Shown here one piece after another: positions 6,987 to 15,373 of a stretch of 64,000 bases of DNA; position 1 is the first letter of the stretch; each line of letters begins with the position of its first letter. Position numbers and translations under genes: made by a program. Source of the DNA: Bradyrhizobium sp. WSM1417 (GTDB taxonomy: Bacteria > Pseudomonadota > Alphaproteobacteria > Rhizobiales > Xanthobacteraceae); NCBI RefSeq assembly GCF_000515415.1, contig NZ_KI911783.1, positions 3,214,392 through 3,278,391 of the forward strand. The letters are read 5' to 3'. The notes under the pieces were generated by a model. The model did not search any database. It saw only the letters and a list, made by a program, of their open reading frames with translations, and was not told the origin of the DNA.

Positions 6987-8222
6987 TCACACTCCCGCCT
7001 TCTCCACATTGGCGCTGCGGGCGGGCACGCCGAACTCCTTGCGGCAGATATCAGCCAGCACGGCGACGCCCTCGCGGATCTGCTGATGTGAGGGGCTCGC
7101 AAAGCACAGCCGCAATCGCGATCTGGAATGATTTTTGTCGGTCGACCATTCCGGCCCCGGATTGATCGATACGCCGGCGGCAAGCGCGGCCTGATACAGC
7201 TTCAGCGTATCCACCTGATCGGGCAGCTTCACCCACAGGAAGATGCCGCCCCTGGGCTCCTCGAACTCGGCTGCCGTCCCGAACTGCTCGTTGACGGCCT
7301 CCATCAGCGTATCGAGCTTGGTGCGCAGCGCCTTCGTCAGCGCCGGCACGTGGGTCGAAAAATGCGGCTTGCAATAGGCGGCGAGCACCATCTGCTCCAG
7401 CGCGCCGGAGCCGGCGTCCGTCTTCAGCGCCAGCATCCGCGACATCACATCCCAGGGCGCGACGATGAAGCCGACGCGCAGCGCGGGCGCGATCGACTTC
7501 GAGAACGAGCCGATATGGATCACGCCGCCGTTCGGGCTCATCGCATGGATCGCCGGCGGCCGCTGTCCTGACCAGACCAGATCGGCATAGCAATCGTCCT
7601 CGAAGATCGGCACGCCGTAGTCTGCCGACAGCCGCAACAGCTCCGTGCGGCGGCCCTCCGGCATGATGCTGCCGGTCGGGTTCTGCACCGTCGGAATGGT
7701 GTAGATGTATTTCGGCCGGATGCCGCGGCCCTTGAGGTCGGCCAGCGTCGCGGCCAGCGCGTCCATGCGCATGCCGTCCTTGTCGAGGGGGATTCCAACG
7801 ACGTTGACTCCGAGCCGTGCCAGGCGGGTCAGCGAGCCCTGATAGCTATCCTGCTCGAAGATCACGGTATCGCCGCGCGTCAGCAGCGTGGCGTTGACGA
7901 GGTCCAGCGCCTGCAGCGAGCCGGAGACGATCAGGAGATCGTCGACTGTGCAGTTGATGCCCGCATCGCGCTTGAGTTTTGTGACCAGGAATTCGCGCAA
8001 GGGCAGATAGCCCTGGGGACCATGCGCCAGCCCGTAAGTGGCGAGCGAGCGGCCTTCGCGTTGCAGAGCCAGGTTGGCGGCCTCGATCAGATGATCGAGC
8101 GGCAGCTGCTCGGAGTCGTTATTGCCCCCGACAAAACTGTATTTGGCGAGGCCCGTCCAGCGCGCAGAGGGGGCCGGCAGCCCTGCGGGAAACAGGGGCG
8201 CAAAATCGAAGCTGGACGTCAT
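6987..8222 (-). CDS. PLP-dependent aminotransferase (class I/II, LysN/MocR-type)
   Basis: The start is ATG 8222 (MTSSFDFAPLF); the longer open frame is not conserved-looking. The 411-residue fold-type I enzyme has SLQALDL (PLP phosphate region), PTVQNPTGSIMPEGRR, FEDDCYADLVW and the Schiff-base lysine at about K242 (GSFSKSIAPALRVGF). It resembles 2-aminoadipate/branched or aromatic aminotransferases such as LysN and the catalytic half of MocR regulators, but has no N-terminal wHTH. The amino-acid substrate cannot be assigned. It is convergent with hpaD, with 10 nt between the two stop codons. Confidence 0.85.
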   Translation of the reverse strand: MTSSFDFAPLFPAGLPAPSARWTGLAKYSFVGGNNDSEQLPLDHLIEAANLALQREGRSLATYGLAHGPQGYLPLREFLVTKLKRDAGINCTVDDLLIVSGSLQALDLVNATLLTRGDTVIFEQDSYQGSLTRLARLGVNVVGIPLDKDGMRMDALAATLADLKGRGIRPKYIYTIPTVQNPTGSIMPEGRRTELLRLSADYGVPIFEDDCYADLVWSGQRPPAIHAMSPNGGVIHIGSFSKSIAPALRVGFIVAPWDVMSRMLALKTDAGSGALEQMVLAAYCKPHFSTHVPALTKALRTKLDTLMEAVNEQFGTAAEFEEPRGGIFLWVKLPDQVDTLKLYQAALAAGVSINPGPEWSTDKNHSRSRLRLCFASPSHQQIREGVAVLADICRKEFGVPARSANVEKAGV

Positions 8223-8286
8223 GGGAGCGTTCCTCGTTCTATTCTTGTCAGGCTGCCGGCTTTGCGCCGGCCATCGTGCTTCTTGC

Positions 8287-8814
8287 CTATTTCTTGCCGA
8301 CCGTCCGGGTCGGACGGCCCTGGCTGATGAAAGCGTAATGCGCATTGGCGACGCCGCCAACCATCAAGGCCTCGACGGCAGGCTCGGCGATCTCGCTTGT
8401 TGCGGCCCAATCGACGAGGAAATTGGCTCCGGTCCCGCCGCGTACGTCGTCGGTCGGAATGAAGATCGAGACGGTGGCGAGGGGCTTCAACGCGACGGGT
8501 GCCTTCAGATAGCTCTCGACCTGCTTGCCTGCGGTGTCGAAATAGGCGATGCGTTTGACCACCAGTGCTTGCGTCTCGGAGGCGTTGTGCACGCTCAGGG
8601 TCACCGAGAAGTCGACGCGCAGCTTGCCCTGGCTCATCGCGACGCTGGAATAGGCGGGCACGTAGAATCCGCCGGAGACGGCAAGTTCTTCCTTCGGCAA
8701 TGCGGTGAGGGAATCGGCAAAGCTTTGTTCGATATTGACCTTGGATTGAGCGGCTGCGGGGACGGAGCAGAGGAGGGGGCATAGCAGCATTGCAATGGCC
8801 AGCCCCATCCGCAT
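8287..8814 (-). CDS. DUF3124-type exported protein
   Basis: About 175 residues starting MRMGLAIAM, with a signal peptide cleaved near PAAA|QS. The mature part has the features I associate with DUF3124: VPAYSSVAMSQGK, VTLSVHNAS, VVKRIAYFDTAGK, and ATVSIFIPTDD followed by GGTGANFLVDW. It is a beta-sandwich-like periplasmic protein of unknown role. It is upstream of the aminotransferase on the same strand (64 nt gap) and divergent from the antiporter gene. Confidence 0.7.
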   Translation of the reverse strand: MRMGLAIAMLLCPLLCSVPAAAQSKVNIEQSFADSLTALPKEELAVSGGFYVPAYSSVAMSQGKLRVDFSVTLSVHNASETQALVVKRIAYFDTAGKQVESYLKAPVALKPLATVSIFIPTDDVRGGTGANFLVDWAATSEIAEPAVEALMVGGVANAHYAFISQGRPTRTVGKK

Positions 8815-8881
8815 GTGACGAATTGCTCGCTTGCCGCGCCGCACTCGATCACTAGGGTGCGGCAAAACGGACCAATCTGGC

Positions 8882-10609
8882 ATGCACGAGCTCATTCGCG
8901 ACATCACTCTCTGTATCCTGTTTGCCTGGATGCTGGGCCTGCTTGCCCACTTCTCCAGGCAGCCGTTGATCCTGGCCTACCTTATCGCCGGCTTCTGCAT
9001 TGGTCCATTTGGCGCCGGCTGGGTCAAGTCGCAGGAATCGATCAGCGTCATCTCCGAGCTCGGCCTGATCTTCATGCTGTTCATGATCGGCCTGGAGATC
9101 GACCTGAAGAAGATCGTGCGGGCGGGAAAGGTCATCCTGTTCGCGGCGGGCGGCCAGCTCCTCGGCGGCTGCCTGCTCGGGGTGCTGTTCTTCGCCGGCA
9201 TCGGCCTGTCGCTCGGGGGCGGGCAGTTCGATGCTGTTTACCTCTGTGTCGCCTGCGCGCTGTCGAGCACCGTCATCATCGTCAAGGTGCTCTACGAGAA
9301 GCGCGAGCTCGACACGCTGCCGGGCCGCATCACCCTCGGCGTGCTGGTGCTCCAGGACATCTTCGCGATCCTGTTCCTGGCGGTGCAGCCGAGCCTTGCC
9401 AATCTGGAAATCAGCGTCATCCTGCTCTCGATCGGCCGCGTCGCGGTGCTGGTCGCCGCGGCCCTGCTGGTGAGCCGCTACGTGCTGCCGCGCCTGTTTC
9501 ACCAGATCGCCCGCCGCCCCGAGTTGATCCTGCTCGGCGCGCTCGCCTGGTGCTTCCTGGTCGCCGAGACCGCCGAGCGGCTGTCGCTGTCGCGCGAGAT
9601 GGGCGCCCTGATCGCCGGCGTCTCGCTTTCGACCTTTCCCTACGCGCTCGACGTCACGGCCAAGGTCACCACGCTTCGCGATTTCTTCATCACGCTGTTC
9701 TTCGTCGCGCTCGGAATGACCATTCCCGTGCCCGGCCTCTCCGTGATCGGGCTTGCCCTGATGATCGCGGCGTTCACGGTGGTGAGCCGCCTCGTCACCA
9801 CCTTCGCCCCGCTCTATCTGATGAAGCAGGGCCTGCGCGCCAGCCTGTTGCCGGCCCTGAATCTCGCGCAGATCTCCGAATTCTCGCTGGTGGTGATCCA
9901 GACCGGCGTCGCCGCCCACCACATCGCGGCCGAGACGGCGAATGCGGCCTCCTTCGCCTTTGTGGTGCTGGCGGTGCTCTCAACCTTCGTGATGACCCGC
10001 AGCGACGAGATCACCCGCTGGGCGATCGGTCCCCTGAAGCGGATCGGCCTGCGCGATCTCGACCACGGCAACGGTCACGGCGAGGAAGGGCACGAAGGCC
10101 ATGGCGAGGCGCGCCGCATCGTCATCCTCGGCTTTTTCCGTGCGGCGAGCGCGCTGCTGGCCGAGATCGAACGGCAGGCCCCGGTGCTGCTCGAGCAGAC
10201 CACCGTGATCGACTTCAACCCCAATGTGTACCAGACGCTGCTTTCGCGCGGCCTGCACGTGATCTATGGCGATATCAGCAGCGCCGACACGCTGCTCCAT
10301 GCCGGCGTCGGCAAGTCCGAGATGATCATCCTCAGCGTACCGGATTCGCTTCTGAAGGGGGCCAGCAACGAGAAGCTGGTCCGCCACGTCCGCACCCTCA
10401 ACCCGACCGCCATGATCGTTGCCACGGCCGATCTGTTGTCGGATGTGGACGAACTCTACGCGGCTGGCGCCAGCTATGTCACCGTGACCCGGCTCAGCGA
10501 CGCCCATGAGCTGTTCACGGTGATCGAGGCCGCTCAAGCCGGCCTGTTGGCCGACAAGCGTGCCGAGCTCGATCAGCGGCTCGGCGAGCGGCGCGAAGTG
10601 CTGCCCTGA
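8882..10609 (+). CDS. Monovalent cation:proton antiporter-2 (KefB/YbaL-like)
   Basis: The 575-residue inner-membrane protein starts at ATG 8882 (MHELIRDITL). Residues about 5-385 form the CPA2 membrane domain with some 12 helices. Motifs include GLIFMLFMIGLEID, ALSSTVIIVKVL, LQDIFAI and NLAQISEFSLV. A short linker rich in His and Glu (HGNGHGEEGHEGHGEA, about residues 397-412) leads to a TrkA-N/RCK-like Rossmann domain (about 414-540; VILGFFRAASAL, VIDFNP, YGDISS). This places it with KefB/KefC/YbaL antiporters that exchange K+ or Na+ for H+. The start has no good ribosome site. The His-rich linker could sense metal or pH, which is inference. Confidence 0.85.
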   Translation: MHELIRDITLCILFAWMLGLLAHFSRQPLILAYLIAGFCIGPFGAGWVKSQESISVISELGLIFMLFMIGLEIDLKKIVRAGKVILFAAGGQLLGGCLLGVLFFAGIGLSLGGGQFDAVYLCVACALSSTVIIVKVLYEKRELDTLPGRITLGVLVLQDIFAILFLAVQPSLANLEISVILLSIGRVAVLVAAALLVSRYVLPRLFHQIARRPELILLGALAWCFLVAETAERLSLSREMGALIAGVSLSTFPYALDVTAKVTTLRDFFITLFFVALGMTIPVPGLSVIGLALMIAAFTVVSRLVTTFAPLYLMKQGLRASLLPALNLAQISEFSLVVIQTGVAAHHIAAETANAASFAFVVLAVLSTFVMTRSDEITRWAIGPLKRIGLRDLDHGNGHGEEGHEGHGEARRIVILGFFRAASALLAEIERQAPVLLEQTTVIDFNPNVYQTLLSRGLHVIYGDISSADTLLHAGVGKSEMIILSVPDSLLKGASNEKLVRHVRTLNPTAMIVATADLLSDVDELYAAGASYVTVTRLSDAHELFTVIEAAQAGLLADKRAELDQRLGERREVLP

Positions 10610-10784
10610 CCGCGCCCGGCTGGCTTCTCACCGGGGCTTTTCCGCGCCCATATCCCTGATCTCCCCAGTGCAAGCCGCCCGCCGGGCAGGGCTGCGGTCC
10701 GGCATATGCGGTTGCACCGGGGACACTAGCGCCCCGGCCCAAGTCCGGCTAAGCCTCCGGGCCATAACCGTCAGAGATTGGGAA

Positions 10785-11861
10785 ATGCCGGATAACGTCC
10801 AGGAAGTCTTGCAGGCCTTTGCCCGGGGTGAGCTCGTGGTCGTCACCGACGACGATGACCGCGAGGGCGAGGGCGATCTGATCGTCGCCGCCTCGTTCTG
10901 CACCGCGGAGAAGATGGCATTCATCATCCGCCACACCTCCGGCATCGTTTGCGCGCCGATCACCACCGAAGATGCGCGCCGCCTGCGGCTCGATCCGATG
11001 GTGGCCCACAATGATTCCGCGCACACCACCGCATTCACGGTCTCGATCGACTACAAGCCCGACGGCGGCACGGGCATCTCTGCCGAGGAGCGCGCCTCCT
11101 GCTGCCGCGCGCTGTCAAATCCCAACGCCGGCGCCAACGACTTCGCCCGTCCCGGCCACATCTTCCCGCTGATCGCCAAGGACGGCGGCGTGCTGCTGCG
11201 CTCCGGCCATACCGAGGCCGCGGTCGATCTGTGCAAGCTCTCCGGCCTGCCGCCGGTCGGCGTCATCAGCGAGTTGATGAACGACGACGGCAGCGTGATG
11301 AAGGGCGAGCAGGTCGCCCGCTTCGCCGCCCAGCACAACCTCAAGCACGTCACCATCGCCGACATGATCGCCTACCGCCAGGTGCGCGAGAAGCTGATCG
11401 AGCGGGTCTCGACCTTCGTCACTGAAAGCCCGATCGGGCCGCTGCAGGGCTATGCCTACCGCTCGCCGTTCGATTCCATCGCCCACGTCGCCTTCGTCTA
11501 CAACGGCGTCGGCGACGGCAAGAACGTTCTGACACGCTTCCACAAGCCGAATATCGTCAAAGACATCTTCACCGGCCACAAGCGCATGGCGGCGGTGCTC
11601 GAGCACTTCAAGAAATCCGGCCGTGGCGTTCTGGTCTATCTGCGCGACGGTGCTGCCGGTGTCCCCGTGGCGCCGCTGCCCGATGAGAGCGCGACCGAGG
11701 CTGACCGCAACCGCCAGTGGCGCGAAGTCGGCGTCGGTGCACAGATCCTGCGCGATCTCGGCGTCACCTCGATCCGGCATCTCACCTCTTCGGTGCACGA
11801 CTACAAGGGCCTTTCCGGCTTCGGCATCGAGATCGTCGCCAACGAGCTGCTCGAAAGCTAG
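10785..11861 (+). CDS. ribB: 3,4-dihydroxy-2-butanone-4-phosphate synthase with degenerate RibA-like tail (RibBX)
   Basis: The 358-residue protein starts at ATG 10785. Residues 1-205 are a complete RibB domain: acidic loop DDDDREGEGDL, RHTSGIVCAP, RPGHIFPL and GHTEAAVDL. It converts ribulose 5-phosphate to the four-carbon riboflavin precursor. Residues about 210-358 resemble GTP cyclohydrolase II, but the zinc-binding cysteine cluster (C..GD...S..C.C) is missing. At that place the protein reads RFHKPNIVKDIFTGHKR. RibA activity is therefore unlikely, and the protein fits the RibBX type known from proteobacteria. No FMN riboswitch is visible in the 170-nt leader. Confidence 0.9.
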   Translation: MPDNVQEVLQAFARGELVVVTDDDDREGEGDLIVAASFCTAEKMAFIIRHTSGIVCAPITTEDARRLRLDPMVAHNDSAHTTAFTVSIDYKPDGGTGISAEERASCCRALSNPNAGANDFARPGHIFPLIAKDGGVLLRSGHTEAAVDLCKLSGLPPVGVISELMNDDGSVMKGEQVARFAAQHNLKHVTIADMIAYRQVREKLIERVSTFVTESPIGPLQGYAYRSPFDSIAHVAFVYNGVGDGKNVLTRFHKPNIVKDIFTGHKRMAAVLEHFKKSGRGVLVYLRDGAAGVPVAPLPDESATEADRNRQWREVGVGAQILRDLGVTSIRHLTSSVHDYKGLSGFGIEIVANELLES

Positions 11862-11866
11862 CGCTG

Positions 11867-11930
11867 TCATCCCGGGGTGCGCGAAGCGCATCCCCCGACG
11901 CGCGCCTCGCGGGTCCCCCAGGAATCACGC
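11867..11930. repeat. Short palindromic intergenic repeat
   Basis: Starts TGTCATCCCGGGGTGCGCG and contains the near-palindrome GGGGTGCGCG-AA-GCGCATCCCC. This style of element recurs between genes in Bradyrhizobium-type genomes. Here it separates ribB from the acyl-CoA dehydrogenase gene. It may act as a weak terminator. Confidence 0.5.
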
Positions 11931-12022
11931 GGACCCGATCCTCTGCAACGCAATTGCACTTGTTGCCGCGGCGCTTTACGTTGTCGGGCAAATTTTGACG
12001 GAACCAGACGAAAGGACGTTTC

Positions 12023-13237
12023 ATGACCGCGCGCCCTCAGGCCAAGGACAAGCCGGCTTCGGCTTCTTTCCAATGGGACGATCCGTTCCTGCTCGACGAG
12101 CAGCTCACCGAAGACGAGCGCATGGTGCGCGACACCGCGCGCGCCTACGCCCAGGACAAGCTGCTGCCGCGCGTCGCCAAGGCCTATCTCGAAGAGAAGA
12201 CGGATCGGGAGATCTTCAACGAGATGGGCGAGCTCGGCTTGATCGGCATCACGTTGCCGGAGGAATATGGCTGCGCCAATGCAGGCTATGTCGCCTATGG
12301 TCTGGTCGCGCGCGAAATCGAACGGGTCGATTCCGGCTACCGCTCGATGAACTCGGTGCAGTCCTCGCTGGTGATGTATCCGATCTACGCCTATGGCGAC
12401 GAGAACCAGCGCAAGAAGTACCTGCCGAAGCTCGCCAGCGGCGAGTGGGTCGGCTGCTTCGGGCTGACCGAGCCTGACGCCGGCTCCGATCCGGCCGGCA
12501 TGAAAACCCGCGCCGAGAAGGTGTCGGACGGCTATCGCCTGACCGGCAGCAAGATGTGGATCTCGAACGCGCCGATCGCCGACGTGTTCGTGGTCTGGGC
12601 CAAGTCGGCCGCGCACGACAACCAGATCCGCGGCTTCGTGCTGGAGAAGGGCATGAAGGGCCTGTCGGCACCGAAGATCGGCGGCAAGCTGTCGCTTCGC
12701 GCCTCCATCACCGGCGAGGTCGTGATGGACGGCGTCGTGGTTCCGGAAGACGCGCTGCTGCCCAACGTCTCCGGTCTGAAGGGCCCGTTCGGCTGCCTCA
12801 ACCGCGCCCGCTACGGCATTTCATGGGGTGTGCTCGGCGCCGCCGAGGACTGCATGCACCGGGCCCGCCAGTACACGCTCGACCGTAAGCAGTTCGGTAA
12901 GCCGCTCGCTGCGACCCAGCTCGTGCAGAAGAAGCTCGCGGACATGCAGACCGAGATCGCGCTGGGCCTTCAGGGCTCGCTGCGCGTCGGCCGCCTGATG
13001 GACGAGGGCAAGTTCGCGCCCGAGATGATCTCGATCATGAAGCGCAACAATTGCGGCAAGGCGCTCGACATCGCCCGCGTCGCGCGCGACATGCACGGCG
13101 GCAACGGCATCTCGATCGAGTATCACGTGATGCGCCACGTCCATAACCTCGAGACCGTCAACACCTACGAGGGCACCCACGACGTCCACGCCCTGATCCT
13201 GGGCCGCGCGATCACGGGCATTCAGGCGTTTTTCTAG
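12023..13237 (+). CDS. gcdH: Glutaryl-CoA dehydrogenase
   Basis: A 404-residue FAD acyl-CoA dehydrogenase of normal length. Signatures: [14 protein letters not shown] (FAD/substrate binding), [31 protein letters not shown] and the catalytic glutamate E383 in [20 protein letters not shown], the sequence typical of GCDH. The enzyme oxidises and decarboxylates glutaryl-CoA to crotonyl-CoA in lysine/tryptophan and benzoyl-CoA catabolism, passing electrons to ETF. It is preceded by a palindromic repeat and appears monocistronic. Among acyl-CoA dehydrogenases the C-terminal motif makes GCDH the best assignment. Confidence 0.93.
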   Translation: MTARPQAKDKPASASFQWDDPFLLDEQLTEDERMVRDTARAYAQDKLLPRVAKAYLEEKTDREIFNEMGELGLIGITLPEEYGCANAGYVAYGLVAREIERVDSGYRSMNSVQSSLVMYPIYAYGDENQRKKYLPKLASGEWVGCFGLTEPDAGSDPAGMKTRAEKVSDGYRLTGSKMWISNAPIADVFVVWAKSAAHDNQIRGFVLEKGMKGLSAPKIGGKLSLRASITGEVVMDGVVVPEDALLPNVSGLKGPFGCLNRARYGISWGVLGAAEDCMHRARQYTLDRKQFGKPLAATQLVQKKLADMQTEIALGLQGSLRVGRLMDEGKFAPEMISIMKRNNCGKALDIARVARDMHGGNGISIEYHVMRHVHNLETVNTYEGTHDVHALILGRAITGIQAFF

Positions 13238-13274
13238 GCACGTATTCCGTGGCCGTTGTTTGCTCAGCTGCCAT

Positions 13275-13390
13275 CGTCCGCCTTGTGCGCAATTGCGCAC
13301 TGGGGCGGACGATCCAGTATCCCAGAGACCTCGCCTTCGTCTCGACCGCCGCGGCGTACTGGATACCCCGCTTTCGCGGGGTATGACGGC
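13275..13390. repeat. Composite intergenic palindromic repeat, copy 1
   Basis: First half: CGTCCGCC and GGCGGACG flank a GTGCGCAATTGCGCAC core. Second half: GATCCAGTA (13311-13319) is answered by TACTGGAT (13357-13364), followed by the hairpin CCCCGCTTTCGCGGGG. A second copy of the GATCCAGTA...TACTGGAT part is at 51235-51313. These are mobile-like, non-coding palindromes typical of these genomes. Confidence 0.6.
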
Positions 13391-13415
13391 AGAGAGTTTG
13401 GCTACAGGAAGTCCC

Positions 13416-14339
13416 ATGTCCGACAACGACGACGTCCCGTTCAACCGCGACTTTCCGCTGAAGCCCGGCATCGTCGAGGAAGTCCGCCCCGGTGTGCGGC
13501 GCGTGCTCTGTAACAATCCGAGCCCGTTCACTTTCACCGGCACGGTCAGCTACATCGTGGGCCGGGGCAATGTCGCGATCATCGATCCCGGTCCGGACGA
13601 CGAGGCGCATGCGGCGGCGCTGCTCGATGCTGTCAGCGGCGAGACGGTGAGCCATATCTTCGTCACCCACACCCACCGCGACCATTCGCCGAACACCGCG
13701 CGGATCAAGCGGGCGACCGGCGCGCCTGTTTACGCCGAAGGCCCGCACCGCGCCTCGCGCCCGCGTTTCGAGAGCGAGAAGCACAATCCGGAATCCGGCG
13801 CCGATCGCGACTTCGCGCCCGATATCAGGATCGCCCACGGCGACGTCGTCGAAGGAGACGGCTGGCGGCTCGAGGCCGTGGCGACACCCGGCCATACCGC
13901 CAATCACCTCGCGTTTGCCTGGCCCGAGCGGAAATTCAACTTCGTCGGCGATCACGTGATGGGGTGGTCGACCTCGATCGTGGCGCCGCCCGACGGCTCG
14001 ATGATCGACTACATGGAATCGCTGGATCGTCTCGCCGCGCGCGAGGAGGATATGTATTTCTCCGGCCACGGCCCCGAAATTCCAGACGGTCCGCGCTTCG
14101 TGCGCTTCCTGATCCGTCACCGCAAGGCGCGCGAGGCCTCCATCCTGCACCGCCTCGCCAAGGGCGAGACCGACATCCCGACCATGGTCCGGGCGATCTA
14201 TATCGGCATCGACCCGAGGCTCACCACCGCGGCAGGCTACTCCGTGCTGGCGCATCTGGAAGACCTGGTCGCCCGCGGCGTGGTGGCCACGGACGGCGAT
14301 CCCGTGATCGGCGGGACCTATCGGATGGCGAACGCCTAG
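13416..14339 (+). CDS. MBL-fold metallo-hydrolase
   Basis: The start is ATG 13416; the open frame upstream belongs to the repeat. The 307-residue protein has the metallo-beta-lactamase core with HTHRDH (85-90), TPGHTANHLAF, FVGDHVMGWS and SGHGPEI, which together supply two metal sites. A C-terminal winged-helix-like segment (about 240-307; LTTAAGYSVLAHLEDLVARGV) matches the LACTB2/glyoxalase II-like subgroup, some members of which act on RNA or thioesters. The substrate is not predictable. It is cytosolic, with no signal peptide. Confidence 0.85.
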   Translation: MSDNDDVPFNRDFPLKPGIVEEVRPGVRRVLCNNPSPFTFTGTVSYIVGRGNVAIIDPGPDDEAHAAALLDAVSGETVSHIFVTHTHRDHSPNTARIKRATGAPVYAEGPHRASRPRFESEKHNPESGADRDFAPDIRIAHGDVVEGDGWRLEAVATPGHTANHLAFAWPERKFNFVGDHVMGWSTSIVAPPDGSMIDYMESLDRLAAREEDMYFSGHGPEIPDGPRFVRFLIRHRKAREASILHRLAKGETDIPTMVRAIYIGIDPRLTTAAGYSVLAHLEDLVARGVVATDGDPVIGGTYRMANA

Positions 14340-14346
14340 CGTTCCG

Positions 14347-15201
14347 TCACTTCTTCACCGTCTTCGCCGGCGCCTTCGGCGGCGCCACCGGCGTCTTCTT
14401 CACCGGCTTGAGTGCGTCGGCATCGGCGGCGGTGTTGAGATCGTCGATGAATTTCTTCACGCGCGCGGCGTTGCTGCCGAGGTCGCTCTCGAAATAGCGC
14501 GAGGCGGAGCGGATATCGACGCGGGAATCCTCGCCGTCGGGCACGACGCGGATCGCGATGTCCTCGCGGAATCCCATGATCGGCGAGCGCGCCACCGCCT
14601 CGATGCGGCCGATGCGGCGCGGCGGCTGCGGCGCGCGCTCGTCGATCACAAGCCATTTGCGCTTGTTGACGAGCTGAAGCGCGATCGCATAGGCGCGGTC
14701 GACCGAAATCTCGAGCTCGATCGGCTCGATATCAGGATAGAACTGACGCTGCTGCTCGGCCGAATAGAGGCCGGCATACACAGCGGTATTGGCACCATCG
14801 CCGGTGCGCAGGCGGGCCAGCGCGTCGAAGCGCGGCGGGTCGATCGGGTCGGTGGTGATGTCGTGGATCGCCGGCAGCTTGCGGTATTGCAGGCCGAGAT
14901 AAGCGGGATAGGCGAGGATCACGCCGTCGATCAGGAACGCGAGCAGGATGCGCGCCATGCCGCGCGAGCCGTTCTGCCAGATCGCGGCAAAGCCGGCGAG
15001 CCCGAACAGGATCGAGAGCGCCGCAATCCCAAGCCCGCCGAAGAAGGTCGCGAGTGCCGGCTTCATCTCCAGGAAGCCGAACCGGACGATAATGATCGAG
15101 ACCACCACCGCCACCACAGCGAACACGGCCAGATTGCGCGCCCAGCTCGCGAGGCTGGACACGGGCTCCGACTGATAGGGAGCGGAAAACCTGCGGGCCA
15201 T
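14347..15201 (-). CDS. DUF1499 membrane protein
   Basis: The start is ATG 15201 (MARRFSAPYQ). The 284-residue protein has three N-terminal membrane segments (about 20-40, 45-68 and 78-98), then a soluble DUF1499 domain (about 120-260) with QQRQFYPDIEP, SPIMGFREDIAIRV and VDIRSASR. The tail from about 265 is low-complexity Lys/Pro/Ala. DUF1499 proteins occur in many proteobacteria and have no settled function. It ends 7 nt from the convergent MBL-fold gene. Confidence 0.75.
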   Translation of the reverse strand: MARRFSAPYQSEPVSSLASWARNLAVFAVVAVVVSIIIVRFGFLEMKPALATFFGGLGIAALSILFGLAGFAAIWQNGSRGMARILLAFLIDGVILAYPAYLGLQYRKLPAIHDITTDPIDPPRFDALARLRTGDGANTAVYAGLYSAEQQRQFYPDIEPIELEISVDRAYAIALQLVNKRKWLVIDERAPQPPRRIGRIEAVARSPIMGFREDIAIRVVPDGEDSRVDIRSASRYFESDLGSNAARVKKFIDDLNTAADADALKPVKKTPVAPPKAPAKTVKK

Positions 15202-15305
15202 CGGGTGAGCTCTGCCGGGGTCTTGAGGGCGATGCCGGCCGATCGGGCACGACGATGGGCCGTTGAGACCACGGCCCCGAGGCAAATTCAAGGGTTCCCG
15301 GGATG

Positions 15306-15355
15306 TTACGGCCTGTCATTCCGGGTTCGATGCCGTTGGCATCGCCCGGAATGAC
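15306..15355. repeat. Palindromic intergenic element
   Basis: Arms TCATTCCGGG and CCCGGAATGA enclose a smaller GATGCC/GGCATC hairpin. It lies between the start of the DUF1499 gene and the stop of the acyl-CoA synthetase. It is a typical rhizobial short palindromic repeat and could end the synthetase transcript. Confidence 0.55.
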
Positions 15356-15373
15356 GGTGTTTGGTTTGGCCGC

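Noticed and set aside
10613..10784. FMN riboswitch before ribB
   Set aside because: The conserved FMN-aptamer segments (AGGGGUG-, CCCCACC-, GCGGUAA-like) are not present in this leader.
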